A stretch of DNA of 25,746 bases. Source: Lachnospiraceae bacterium. Its GTDB lineage: Bacteria; Bacillota_A; Clostridia; Lachnospirales; Lachnospiraceae. Position numbers and translations under genes: made by a program. Below, one piece after another: positions 7,491 through 16,019 of this stretch (its first letter is position 1; each line of letters opens with the position of its first letter). Under the pieces are notes generated by a model, which was not told the origin of the DNA, ran no database searches, and saw only the letters and a program-made list of their open reading frames with translations. The stretch is taken from NCBI GenBank assembly GCA_017435025.1, contig JAFSFU010000078.1, positions 1 to 25,746 on the forward strand, written 5' to 3'.

Positions 7491-8087
7491 ATGAAAAAGC
7501 GTTGGATGGTTCTTGGGGGAATCATTTTACTGGCGATGGTTTTGATTATTGTTAGAAGGATTACGGAAAATGAAAGTATAAATCCAACATTAACCATCGA
7601 AACACCACAAAAACTAAGTGCTTCTGAGACGGATACATTTGTACTGGATGTATCGGTCTCTGCACTTGGAGAGGCTTTGTATCCGGCAGCCAGCATGAGT
7701 ATTAGTTTTGATTCTTCCTGCTTAGAGTTTCTTGGGATAGAAGAAGGAAATGTATTTGTTCTGGGTGAGACAAATGCAGCAGGCGCAGCGCGCCAACTCC
7801 CGGAGTGGAGTTACAACTCAGAACAGAGCAATAAAACAGGGCTGATCAATATCATGTATCTGGATCTTACGGGCGGAAAGCATGCATTCAGTAAAGAATT
7901 GCTGACAGAGGAGAATCATGTGGTTCTTCGCCTTCGTTTCTGTCTTCGAGGAAGTGCAAGAGTGGGCGACGTATACGATCTGATTTTGGAGGATGCAGTG
8001 TTTGCAGCATCGGATGAGAGTAAGAGCCTTGCCATGACAATGAAAACATTAAAAACAAAAAACAGCAGAGTCGTGATTGGAGAGTAA
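7491..8087 (+). CDS. Membrane-anchored cohesin domain protein
   Basis: A predicted cell-surface receptor for a dockerin. The 198-aa protein has a short positive N-terminus (MKKRW) and one hydrophobic segment at about residues 6-22 without a lipobox, so it is probably an uncleaved membrane anchor. A single cohesin-type beta-sandwich fills residues 35-198. Diagnostic stretches are YPAASMSISFDSSCLEFLGI, the INIMYLDLTGG strand, VVLRLRFCLRGSARVGDVY and LEDAVFA. There is no sortase motif or C-terminal membrane segment. ATG 7491 is preferred over GTG 7476 because AAAGGA at 7479-7484 is 6 bases upstream of it. It follows the dockerin-bearing gene and precedes the DUF4430 lipoprotein by 3 bases. The natural partner is the dockerin of the upstream protein, an inference from adjacency and domain type. 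Confidence 0.8.
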   Translation: MKKRWMVLGGIILLAMVLIIVRRITENESINPTLTIETPQKLSASETDTFVLDVSVSALGEALYPAASMSISFDSSCLEFLGIEEGNVFVLGETNAAGAARQLPEWSYNSEQSNKTGLINIMYLDLTGGKHAFSKELLTEENHVVLRLRFCLRGSARVGDVYDLILEDAVFAASDESKSLAMTMKTLKTKNSRVVIGE

Positions 8088-8090
8088 GAG

Positions 8091-9386
8091 ATGAAAAAAT
8101 ATTTGAAATGGCTCTTGTGTCTGGTCCTATTCGTTAGTCTGTGTGGATGCAGCGGTAATTTTGCAAAGATAGACCTTCAAAATGCAATTGAACTTCCGGA
8201 AAACGGAGTTATTGAGCAGAGAATGTTTGAGCAGATCCGAAAAGAAAATGCAATCGCTGTTTTCAATGGGACTTCCAATGAAATCTTTTACGAATGGACG
8301 GTATTTGGAAATGATATTACCGAATGCAGGGACATTAATTTTCTGATTGAATTAGAGCAAGGTGAAGATGAGAAGTTGCAGATTGTATTTGCAGAGCAGC
8401 GACCATTCGGATTTCCGGCATTGCTGTCGATACATTTAAATGATATTTGGGACGCGCAGAGTGCCACGGTTTATCAAAAGGATCAGCCGGTGTCTTCGGT
8501 TTCCATCACCGGAACAAAAGAAACGATTCTGAACATTTCTGTGAATGAAACGCTGGGAACTTGTACGATTGTGGCGGATGCAGTTTTTGCAGATGCGAGC
8601 GTTCATGAAGAAACGATTGCGGAAACGACCGTTGCAGAAGAGGTTATTGTGGAATCCATGGTTTCCGTGGAAGGGTCCGGACCGGACAATTCGTATTTGC
8701 CTGCTGTCACAGATCGAAATGCAGAAGTTTACGTTTCTGAAAATACAACAATAAATACGGATAGGAAGGATTCTGCGGAGGTTTCAAACAAAGAGTCTGA
8801 TGCGAAGACCGAGAATAAGGCAGACGATTATTTATCAGTGGCTCAGAATAGCAGCGGCCGTGTGTATTCCAATGGGAAACAGAAGGGAAAGGATAAATAT
8901 AACACAGACCCGGTTCCGGAAGGAAAACCATTACCGGTAGAGCCGGAAAACCAAGAGATCGACGATGAAAAGACGTTTACGTGTACGTTTTCTATTGAAT
9001 GTTCTACCATTTTAAACAACCTGAAGGATCTGGATCCGGATAAGCTGGAACTTGTTCCGTCCAATGGAGTAATCCTAAAAAAGAAAAAGATTAAATTTTC
9101 CAAAGGTGAATCTGTTTTTGATGTATTACAGAGAGTTTGTCAGGATGAAGAAATTCATATGGAAGCGTCATGGACACCAATTTATAACAGCGCTTATATC
9201 GAAGGAATTCACAACCTGTATGAGTTTGATTGCGGAAACTTGTCAGGCTGGATGTATCGGGTCAATGGCTGGTATCCGAATTATGGCTGCTCCAGATATC
9301 AGTTGGAAAATGGCGATGTGGTGGAATGGCGTTATACGTGTGATCTTGGTAAAGATATAGGTGGAAGTAATGCAATTGGAAACTAA
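8091..9386 (+). CDS. DUF4430 (transcobalamin-like) surface lipoprotein
   Basis: A 431-aa predicted lipoprotein with lipobox LCGC and lipidated Cys20. Residues about 25-180 form an unrecognised, probably beta-rich region. Residues about 180-295 are a polar low-complexity linker rich in Glu, Asn, Lys and Ser. The C-terminal 130 residues are a clear DUF4430 domain: GESVFDVLQRVC, IEGIHNLYEFDCGNLSGWMY, RVNGWYPNYGCSRYQL, and GDVVEWRYTCDLG. This family resembles the beta domain of transcobalamin and intrinsic factor that closes over the corrin ring. The gene starts 3 bases after the cohesin gene and overlaps the ecfT start by 17 bases, so it is translationally linked to the transporter. It probably receives cobalamin at the membrane and hands it to the ECF S component. 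Binding of B12 itself is an inference. Confidence 0.85.
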   Translation: MKKYLKWLLCLVLFVSLCGCSGNFAKIDLQNAIELPENGVIEQRMFEQIRKENAIAVFNGTSNEIFYEWTVFGNDITECRDINFLIELEQGEDEKLQIVFAEQRPFGFPALLSIHLNDIWDAQSATVYQKDQPVSSVSITGTKETILNISVNETLGTCTIVADAVFADASVHEETIAETTVAEEVIVESMVSVEGSGPDNSYLPAVTDRNAEVYVSENTTINTDRKDSAEVSNKESDAKTENKADDYLSVAQNSSGRVYSNGKQKGKDKYNTDPVPEGKPLPVEPENQEIDDEKTFTCTFSIECSTILNNLKDLDPDKLELVPSNGVILKKKKIKFSKGESVFDVLQRVCQDEEIHMEASWTPIYNSAYIEGIHNLYEFDCGNLSGWMYRVNGWYPNYGCSRYQLENGDVVEWRYTCDLGKDIGGSNAIGN

Positions 9387-10284
9387 TATCCGAAAAAAGG
9401 ATATGTTCCGGACATATCATCCGATCATTAACTTGCTGTTTTTTGCAATCGTTCTTGGATTTGCAATGGTTTTAAATCACCCGCTCACTCAGATTATTTC
9501 CTGTATTTCTGCAATATGGTATGCGGTTCAATGTGAAGGGAAACAGGCGGTCGTGTTTTCAGCAAAAGCATGTATACCGATGATCGCGTTGACAGTATTT
9601 ATAAATCCTGCATTTAATCACGGCGGAGTTACCATTTTACTCTATTTCCCGACCGGAAATCCATTGACACTGGAAAGTATCTTGTATGGATTCTCGGCGG
9701 GAGTTCTATTGGCAACTGTGGTAATGTGGTTTGTGAATTTTAACCGTGTGATGACTTCAGATAAGATCATCTACCTGTTTGGCAGGATAATTCCTGCGAT
9801 GTCTCTCATTATCAGTATGACACTGCGGTTGATTCCGAAGCTGAAGACACAGATGAATCATGTGATAGAAGCACAAAGGTGCATTGGACGTGATATATCG
9901 TATGGGAGTCTATGGAACCGTACCAAAACTGCAATTACAATCATTTCTATTCTGATTACCTGGTCATTGGAAGATGCGATCGAAACAGCGGACAGCATGA
10001 AAAGCCGTGGCTTTGGTTTAAGAGGGCGTACTGCATTTTCCATTTACCGTTTTGATGAACGGGATAGGTCAGCACTGATCTGGTTTGGATTTTGTGGATT
10101 TTATATTTTAATGGGGACGGTGGCTCTGGTGTTTGGATTTCGTTACCTTCCAAGTATCCGTTCTGCAGGAATCAATGGACGGACGATCTGGTTTTATATC
10201 GTATATCTGCTTCTTTGTATGTCACCGGTCATCATCAATTCTTTGGAGGATAAAAAATGGAAATCTATGGATTCCAAAATGTGA
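9370..10284 (+). CDS. ecfT: ECF transporter transmembrane (T) component
   Basis: The 304-aa integral membrane subunit that couples the ATPases to the substrate-binding S component. It opens MQLETNIRKKDMFRTYHPIIN, like the basic-HP start common in EcfT/CbiQ proteins. About five or six hydrophobic segments follow. The cytoplasmic coupling helices include ETADSMKSRGFGLRG near residues 205-219, which carries the x-R-G ATPase-contact motif. ATG 9370 is preferred over GTG 9361 because AGGTGG (9359-9364) lies 5 bases upstream of it. It overlaps the lipoprotein gene at its start and the ATPase/S gene by 28 bases at its end, so all three are probably co-translated. No separate ATPase gene is needed because both ATPases are in the next gene. 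Confidence 0.88.
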   Translation: MQLETNIRKKDMFRTYHPIINLLFFAIVLGFAMVLNHPLTQIISCISAIWYAVQCEGKQAVVFSAKACIPMIALTVFINPAFNHGGVTILLYFPTGNPLTLESILYGFSAGVLLATVVMWFVNFNRVMTSDKIIYLFGRIIPAMSLIISMTLRLIPKLKTQMNHVIEAQRCIGRDISYGSLWNRTKTAITIISILITWSLEDAIETADSMKSRGFGLRGRTAFSIYRFDERDRSALIWFGFCGFYILMGTVALVFGFRYLPSIRSAGINGRTIWFYIVYLLLCMSPVIINSLEDKKWKSMDSKM

Positions 10285-12902
10285 CCTTTCAGTATCCGGA
10301 AAGTCATCATAAAGTATTGTCGAATATCAGCTTTTCCATTCAGAAGGGTGAATTTGTACTTCTTTGCGGACCGTCCGGATGTGGAAAATCGACGCTGCTT
10401 CGTCATTTCAAAACTTGTCTCACACCTTATGGAGGCTTCTCTGGTGAAATATCCTATAAAGAAACTCCCATGGACGAGATAGATCAACGAACACAGGCTA
10501 GAGAAATCGGTTATGTATTGCAGTCTCCGGAAAACCAGGTTGTGACAGACAAAGTATGGCATGAATTGGCTTTTGGGTTGGAAAGTCTTGGATACGATAC
10601 TCCAAAAATCCGCCGCAGAGTGGCAGAAATCGCAGCATTTTTCGGGATTGAGGGTTGGTTTTATAAAAATGTAAACGAATTGTCCGGTGGACAAAAACAG
10701 ATACTGAGTCTCGCGTCTATTATGGCTATGCAGCCGGAAGTATTGATTCTTGACGAGCCGACTGCACAGCTGGATCCAATTGCAGCATCTGATTTTCTCG
10801 CACTGATTGGAAAAATCAATCGCGAACTTGGAACAACCATTATTCTGACGGAACATCGGCTTGAGGAGGTATTTCCTTTTGCTACCCGTGTCATTGTAAT
10901 GGAAAAGGGACAAATCGTATGTGATGATCGACCGGAACAGGTAGGAATGCTTTTGAGGGAAAAAGGGAGCGGAATGTTTCTCGCGATGCCATCCGCAATG
11001 CGAGTCTGGGCAGCATTGGAAACGGAACTTCCCTGTCCGATGACAATCCGGGATGGAAAAGAGTTTTTGACGAATCGAGAACAGGAATGTCCTTTCTTAG
11101 AATTGGAGGGGTTTGTAGCCGATCCGTTAGAAACCGATCATGTATTAGAATGCGAGGAAATCTGGTTTCGATACGAAAAAGAATTGCCTGATGTGGTCAA
11201 AGGCTTCTCTCTCAAGCTTCAAAAGGGAGAATTCTATGCACTTTTAGGAGGCAACGGCGCGGGAAAAAGTACCACCGTGAAAGTATTGTCCGGTTTGTAC
11301 CATCCATATCGAGGAAATGTGCATGTAAAAGGAACGGTCGCGCTTCTTCCGCAAAACCCTCAGGCATTATTCGTAAAACGGACTGTGAAAGAGGATTTAT
11401 ATGAGGTATTTCGTGGGAAAAAGATCGTGAAAGAAGAGCAGGACCGGCTTTTGGAGTGGGTCGTGGCCGTATGTGAGCTGGAAGCATTTTTGGAACGTCA
11501 TCCATATGATCTTTCCGGAGGGGAACAGCAGAGAAGTGCATTGGCAAAAGTCTTGTTGATGTCTCCGGATCTTTTGCTGCTTGATGAGCCAACCAAAGGA
11601 TTTGATGCGGAGTTTAAAGTCGCATTTGCTCATATTTTAGAAAAACTGCTTGATCAGGGTGTCACCATCCTGATGGTGAGCCATGATGTGAATTTCTGCG
11701 CAGAGTATGCACACCGATGCGGATTGTTTTTTGACGGTTCGGTTGTGGCAGAGGGGACACCGAGAGAATTCTTTTCAGGAAACAGTTTTTATACAACATC
11801 GGCAAACCGAATGGCACGTCATGTGCTGCCGAAGGCGGTAACGGTGGCGGAAGTAATTCGATGCTGCGGAGGAAGACGTGAGACCGTAAATTATGAAAAA
11901 CACAAAAATGAGATAAAACCGATTCATAGAACAGAGGAGACATATGCACAAACAGAGATATTTCCGCTTTGGCGTAAACTGTTGATCATGCTTACCGGAA
12001 CACTGGCACTTTTAATCTTCTTATATGCAACAAGTATTACAGATTTATCTGCATTTATCAATGCTCATGGTTTGGCGGAGGCAGCAGAAAGCCAGATACG
12101 ATTATATGGAGTATTGATCGCTGACTTACTTCTGCTCATTTTTGCAATCGGACGTAGGTCGGCACCTCGTATTTTGGAGCAGACACCAAAGCAGAAACGG
12201 AAACTGAATAAAAGAACGAAAACAGCATCAATTCTGATCTTATTGTTTATACCATTGACAATATTTACGGGGGTTTTTTATCTTGGAGACCGGTACTATC
12301 ATATGATTGCGATGATTGTGCTGTTTGAGTGCATGCTTCCGTTTTTACTTGTCTTTGAGGGGAGAAAACCGAAGGCCAGAGAGTTGGTGACAATCTCGGT
12401 TCTTTGTGCGATCTGTGTTGCATCCCGTAGTGCATTCTTCATGCTGCCGCAGTTTAAGCCAGTGATGGCGATGACCATTATCGTTGGTGTGGCTTTTGGA
12501 GGCGAGACTGGTTTTCTCGTTGGAGCGGTGACGATGTTAGTATCCAATATATTATTTTCACAGGGACCGTGGACCCCATGGCAAATGTTTAGCATGGGAA
12601 TCATTGGGTTTCTGGCAGGTGTTTTATTCCGTAAGGGGTGGCTTCGAAGAAATCGAAGTTCATTGGCAATATTTGGAGCGTTTTCGGCCGTTGTAATATA
12701 TGGCGGAATCATGAATTTTGCAATGGCAGTCATGCGTGGAGCAGAAGGATTGAACCGGACAGTAATTCTCGCATATTATATATCCGGAATACCGATGGAT
12801 CTGATTCATGGATTTGCAACGGTTATCTTTTTGATGTTTGCTGCTGAACCAATGTTGGAGAAGCTGGATCGAATCAAAGAAAAATATGGATTGATGGAAT
12901 GA
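10257..12902 (+). CDS. Fused ECF ATPase-ATPase-S component, predicted cobalamin transporter
   Basis: A single 881-aa polypeptide carrying both ATP-binding subunits and a membrane substrate-binding subunit of an ECF importer. ATPase 1 has Walker A GPSGCGKST (residues 38-46), LQSPENQ, LSGGQKQ, Walker B VLILDEP and the switch His in TEHR. ATPase 2 has GGNGAGKST, LPQNPQ, LSGGEQQ, LLLLDEP and MVSHD. From about residue 565 the protein is hydrophobic, with an estimated nine or ten membrane segments. The part after KARELVTISVL resembles ECF S components (SRSAFFMLPQFKPVMAMTII, GVAFGGETGFLVGAVTML, and a final DLIHGFATVIF helix). ATG 10257 has GGAGGA 6 bases upstream. The B12 riboswitch and DUF4430 proteins suggest cobalamin or another corrinoid as substrate. 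Specificity is inferred, not read from a binding-site motif. Confidence 0.85.
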   Translation: MEIYGFQNVTFQYPESHHKVLSNISFSIQKGEFVLLCGPSGCGKSTLLRHFKTCLTPYGGFSGEISYKETPMDEIDQRTQAREIGYVLQSPENQVVTDKVWHELAFGLESLGYDTPKIRRRVAEIAAFFGIEGWFYKNVNELSGGQKQILSLASIMAMQPEVLILDEPTAQLDPIAASDFLALIGKINRELGTTIILTEHRLEEVFPFATRVIVMEKGQIVCDDRPEQVGMLLREKGSGMFLAMPSAMRVWAALETELPCPMTIRDGKEFLTNREQECPFLELEGFVADPLETDHVLECEEIWFRYEKELPDVVKGFSLKLQKGEFYALLGGNGAGKSTTVKVLSGLYHPYRGNVHVKGTVALLPQNPQALFVKRTVKEDLYEVFRGKKIVKEEQDRLLEWVVAVCELEAFLERHPYDLSGGEQQRSALAKVLLMSPDLLLLDEPTKGFDAEFKVAFAHILEKLLDQGVTILMVSHDVNFCAEYAHRCGLFFDGSVVAEGTPREFFSGNSFYTTSANRMARHVLPKAVTVAEVIRCCGGRRETVNYEKHKNEIKPIHRTEETYAQTEIFPLWRKLLIMLTGTLALLIFLYATSITDLSAFINAHGLAEAAESQIRLYGVLIADLLLLIFAIGRRSAPRILEQTPKQKRKLNKRTKTASILILLFIPLTIFTGVFYLGDRYYHMIAMIVLFECMLPFLLVFEGRKPKARELVTISVLCAICVASRSAFFMLPQFKPVMAMTIIVGVAFGGETGFLVGAVTMLVSNILFSQGPWTPWQMFSMGIIGFLAGVLFRKGWLRRNRSSLAIFGAFSAVVIYGGIMNFAMAVMRGAEGLNRTVILAYYISGIPMDLIHGFATVIFLMFAAEPMLEKLDRIKEKYGLME

Positions 12903-13165
12903 TGGCGGCGGTGCTTTGCTATAATCGCGAAAAAATCACAGAAATACTTCTTTCTGCTAAAGTTTTACTTGAATCAAACACTAAAACGTATTATATTATT
13001 AGTATGAGTGATTGGACGTGTACTCGGAACAAGTGGTCAGTTTTGAATATAAAGTCCGGGCCATGTGAGTATTGTAAAAATTGATAAAAAAGTACTAAAA
13101 TCAAAGGCGAAATTTGGTGTATGTTGTTTCTTAAATCGTCATTTTGACAAAAATGATAAAAAAAC
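12903..13165. other. AT-rich intergenic stretch without a recognised gene
   Basis: Between the ECF fusion gene and the dppA1 promoter I see no credible coding region and no clear terminator. The only frame is 61 codons with no ribosome binding site. A small stem TCATTTT/AAAATGA (about 13139-13156) lies just before the promoter. How transcription of the ECF operon ends is therefore not visible. Confidence 0.5.
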
Positions 13166-13194
13166 TTGAAATACAACGAGCCTTATGGTAAAAT
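13166..13194 (+). promoter_or_regulatory. Promoter of dppA1 and the dpp operon
   Basis: TTGAAA at 13166-13171, a 17-base spacer and TAAAAT at 13189-13194. The predicted start is near 13201, giving a leader of about 90 bases. Confidence 0.75.
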
Positions 13195-13209
13195 AGCACA
13201 TGGTCGTTG

Positions 13210-13270
13210 TCCCCTATGATTTGGGGGAATTTAAACCGTGCGTTTGAGGCGTGTAACGTCTCATGCAAAT
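13210..13270 (+). promoter_or_regulatory. Two-hairpin leader of dppA1
   Basis: Hairpin 1 pairs TCCCC (13210-13214) with GGGGA close to the predicted transcript start. Hairpin 2 pairs GAGGCG (13246-13251) with CGTCTC (13257-13262) and is followed directly by ATGCAAAT (13263-13270), 21 bases before the start codon. The dppA3 leader has the same order of elements. No known riboswitch was recognised; mRNA stabilisation is a plausible role. Confidence 0.5.
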
Positions 13271-13291
13271 ATAAGAAAGAGGTGAGAGATT

Positions 13292-14887
13292 ATGACCAAA
13301 AAACTTATGCGTGGCTTAGCTCCTGTATTAGCACTCTCCCTGGCTGTTGGCCTTTTCACAGGCTGCGGTTCCAAGGCAGAAGAAACACAGGCAGCTGCTG
13401 CCGAGACACAGGCTGCTGCAGCAGAGAACAAAGAAGAAGCTAAGGCTGATGCTCCGGCTTCCGAAAGCACAGGCAAGGATACTCTTATCATTGCTACAGC
13501 TAACGAGACTCCGTCTGTAACAACAAACCTGCACAACGCAGTTGCTGGTGACTACATCAACGAGATGACACACAGCAACCTCTTCAAGCAGAACGAGAAC
13601 ATGGAAATCGTTCAGGACGTTTGTGAAAGCTACGAAATCGTTAGCGATACTGAGTGGGTATTCAAGATCTACGAAGGTATCAAATATCACAACGGTATGG
13701 AAATGACTGCTCATGACGTAAAGGCATCCCTTGAACTCTGTAAAGAGTCTCCGGAAGTTGCTCAGTACGGTCAGTCTTCCAAAGAAATCGAAGTAATCGA
13801 TGATTACACAATTAAGATCATCACAGATGGTCCGCAGTCCGGTCTTCTGTCCGATCTTACACACCATGGTAACTGTATCCTTCCGAAGGAACTGATCGAG
13901 TCCGGTCACGACTTCAACAAAGAGCCGATTGGCTCCGGTCCATACAAGCTGGTTGAATGGGCTAAGGGTGAGTCCCTTACATTCGAAGCTTTCGACGAGT
14001 ACTTCGGCGAAAAGGCTCCGATCAAGACTGTAATCTGGAAAGTTATTCCGGAAGGTTCCTCCCGTACAATGGCTCTCGAAGCTGGCGAAGTTGATCTTAT
14101 CGTAGAAGTAGAGACAACAGACGTTTCTCGTATGAAAGACAACCCAGACATCACAGTATTCGATCAGGCTGGTACATCCCACAACTTCATGATGATCAAC
14201 AACGAGAAGGCTCCGTTCAACAACGTTGATTTCCGTCGTGCTCTTAACGCAGCTATCGACAGAGAGGCTATCGTTCAGGTTGCTCTTAACGGTGCTGGTT
14301 CTCCGTGTTACTCTCAGGTTCCGGACTGCTTCCCGGGCGCAACATCTGAAGGTTGCCCGACATACGATCCGGCAGCAGCTAAGGAATACCTTGCAGCTTC
14401 TGGTCTTAACCCGGCAGAGTGTGGCTTCCCGATCATCTGTTCTGATGATACAAAGCTTCGTGCAGGTCAGGTTATCCAGTCCTCTCTTAAAGAGAACCTT
14501 GGCATCGATGTAACACTTGAGTCCATGGACCTTGCTACATACCTCGATGTAACAGCAACTGGTGATTACATGGCAGCTATCGGTGGTTACACATCTTCCG
14601 ATATGCTCAGCTACGCTAAGGGTGTTTACCACTCCAGCTCCATCAACGCTTCCAACAAGACAAGAACAGCTTCTGACGTTATCGATAGCCTTATCGAAGA
14701 AATGCAGGCTACTCTTGATCCGGAAGAGAACGTAAAAGTTGTTGAGCAGATGAGCTTAGCAGTTAACGAAGAGTGCCCGCAGGTTCCGTTATACATGAGA
14801 AACAACACTCGTGCATACTCCGCAGCTCTTAAGGGCTTCAACTGCTCCGCTGGCGGTAACACAGATTACTCCAAGTTCAGCTGGTAA
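13292..14887 (+). CDS. dppA: Peptide ABC transporter substrate-binding lipoprotein, family 5 (paralogue 1)
   Basis: The extracellular binding protein of a Dpp/Opp-type peptide importer, 531 aa. It has a signal peptide with lipobox LFTGC and lipidated Cys25, then an Ala/Glu-rich flexible linker to about residue 60. The family 5 binding-protein fold follows from DTLIIATANETPS, with the conserved YHNGMEMTAHDVKASLE segment and the IGSGPYKLVEW motif. GAGGTGAG at 13279-13286 serves the ATG. The three binding proteins in this window share most of their sequence. Codon use is strongly biased (AAC, CTT, GCT, ACA), consistent with high expression. It is the first gene of the operon; hairpins at 14928-14998 separate it from the permease genes. 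Dipeptides or short peptides are the likely ligand, but family 5 proteins can also bind nickel or other solutes. Confidence 0.9.
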   Translation: MTKKLMRGLAPVLALSLAVGLFTGCGSKAEETQAAAAETQAAAAENKEEAKADAPASESTGKDTLIIATANETPSVTTNLHNAVAGDYINEMTHSNLFKQNENMEIVQDVCESYEIVSDTEWVFKIYEGIKYHNGMEMTAHDVKASLELCKESPEVAQYGQSSKEIEVIDDYTIKIITDGPQSGLLSDLTHHGNCILPKELIESGHDFNKEPIGSGPYKLVEWAKGESLTFEAFDEYFGEKAPIKTVIWKVIPEGSSRTMALEAGEVDLIVEVETTDVSRMKDNPDITVFDQAGTSHNFMMINNEKAPFNNVDFRRALNAAIDREAIVQVALNGAGSPCYSQVPDCFPGATSEGCPTYDPAAAKEYLAASGLNPAECGFPIICSDDTKLRAGQVIQSSLKENLGIDVTLESMDLATYLDVTATGDYMAAIGGYTSSDMLSYAKGVYHSSSINASNKTRTASDVIDSLIEEMQATLDPEENVKVVEQMSLAVNEECPQVPLYMRNNTRAYSAALKGFNCSAGGNTDYSKFSW

Positions 14888-14927
14888 GAAGAACTTAAAA
14901 TCGGATTATAAAATCTGATTAAAATGG

Positions 14928-14951
14928 GGGGCCTGCCCTTGGGCAGGTCCC
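14928..14951 (+). terminator. GC-rich intercistronic hairpin after dppA1
   Basis: An 11-base stem, 14928-14938 with 14941-14951, closes over a 2-base TT spacer, so the innermost pairs must open in the real loop. No T run follows, so it is probably a 3' stabiliser or partial terminator that raises dppA1 mRNA relative to dppB-F. Confidence 0.6.
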
Positions 14952-14967
14952 TCACTTTCAGAAAAAA

Positions 14968-14998
14968 GATTTTCGAGGTGTTTATACCTTCGAAAATC
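14968..14998 (+). other. Second intercistronic hairpin dppA1-dppB
   Basis: GATTTTCGAGGT (14968-14979) pairs with 14986-14998 with a one-base bulge around a 6-base loop. Together with the previous hairpin it forms a structured 3' end between the binding protein and permease genes. There is no T run on the + strand. Confidence 0.55.
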
Positions 14999-15071
14999 AA
15001 ACCGAGAAAATTATTTTTTCGAAAAATGTTGCAAGTGTAAACCAATTATCTAAGAGGAGAGGATACACAGT

Positions 15072-16001
15072 ATGATTAAATATATTATTAAACGTCTTAT
15101 CGGTCTTATTCCGGTACTTGTAGGCGTTTCCCTTCTTGTTTATTTCATCCTCGACCTGGCTCCAGGTGATCCGGCCAAGACTATTCTTGGTGAGCAGGCT
15201 CGTCCGGAGGATATCGAAGCCCTCCGTGAAGAGATGGGTCTTAACGATCCGTTCTTTGTACGCTATGGTCGTTACATGTGGGATCTGTGTCATGGTGATT
15301 TAGGTACATCCTATAAGACACGTGATCCGGTTGCTGAAGAAATTTTTGCACGTCTTCCAAATACAGCTATTCTTACAGTTACATCCACAGCATTCGCTAT
15401 TATTATGGCATTACCGCTTGGTGTAATTGCGGCTGTAAAACAGAACTCGTGGTTCGATAGTATCAGTATGTTCATCGCGCTGGTTGGTATTTCCATGCCG
15501 GTATTCTGGATGGGTCTTATGCTGATCCTTCTGTTCGCTGTAAGACTTGGCTGGTTCCCGGTTGCTGGTTTCGACAATGGCTGGAAGTCTCTTGTTCTTC
15601 CGTCCTTCGCACTCGGATTCATGCATATGGCTTCCATCGCACGTACAACACGTTCCTCCATGCTGGAGACAATCCGTCAGGACTATATCCGTACAGCACG
15701 TGCGAAAGGTCTTGCAGAAAACAAAGTTATTACAAAGCATGCTCTTCGTAATGCTCTTATCCCGACAGTTACAGTTATCGGTCTTCAGATGGGTTCCATG
15801 CTTGGTGGTTCCGTTCTTACAGAGTCCGTATTCTCCTGGCCGGGTATTGGTCGTTTCATGATCCAGTCTATTCAGGGTCGTGATATCCCGGGCGTAATGG
15901 GTACAATCATTCTCTTCGCCCTGATCTTCGCATGTGTTAACCTTGTTGTTGACCTGATTTACGGTTTCCTTGATCCGCGAATCAAAGCACAGTACAAATA
16001 A
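15072..16001 (+). CDS. dppB: Peptide ABC transporter permease, DppB family
   Basis: First membrane subunit of the peptide importer, 309 aa. The N-terminus MIKYIIKRLIGLIPVLVGVS is the standard first helix of DppB/OppB, followed by the extracellular GDPAKTILGEQA region. About six membrane helices are present. The cytoplasmic EAA loop reads DYIRTARAKGLAENKVITKH and then ALRNALIP, where the ATPase docks. The C-terminal FGFLDPR-like ending (YGFLDPRIKAQYK) is typical. A purine-rich ribosome binding site lies at about 15053-15061. It starts 184 bases after dppA1, across two hairpins, and runs into dppC with 18 bases between. Dpp and Opp subfamilies cannot be separated with certainty by eye. Confidence 0.92.
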   Translation: MIKYIIKRLIGLIPVLVGVSLLVYFILDLAPGDPAKTILGEQARPEDIEALREEMGLNDPFFVRYGRYMWDLCHGDLGTSYKTRDPVAEEIFARLPNTAILTVTSTAFAIIMALPLGVIAAVKQNSWFDSISMFIALVGISMPVFWMGLMLILLFAVRLGWFPVAGFDNGWKSLVLPSFALGFMHMASIARTTRSSMLETIRQDYIRTARAKGLAENKVITKHALRNALIPTVTVIGLQMGSMLGGSVLTESVFSWPGIGRFMIQSIQGRDIPGVMGTIILFALIFACVNLVVDLIYGFLDPRIKAQYK

Positions 16002-16019
16002 GGAAGGAGGACAATAAAA

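Noticed and set aside
12891..12925. TTGATG and TATAAT as a promoter at the end of the ECF gene
   Set aside because: The spacer is 23 bases, too long for a sigma-A promoter.
12899..13084. 61-codon frame after the ECF fusion gene
   Set aside because: No ribosome binding site, no recognisable features, AT-rich random composition.
13328..14632. A 434-codon antisense open frame in dppA1, and 371-codon ones at the same place in the two paralogues
   Set aside because: They occupy the same register in all three genes and are explained by the strong codon bias of the sense genes, which rarely produces antisense stops. No ribosome binding site or protein-like composition (runs of Cys, Val and Phe).
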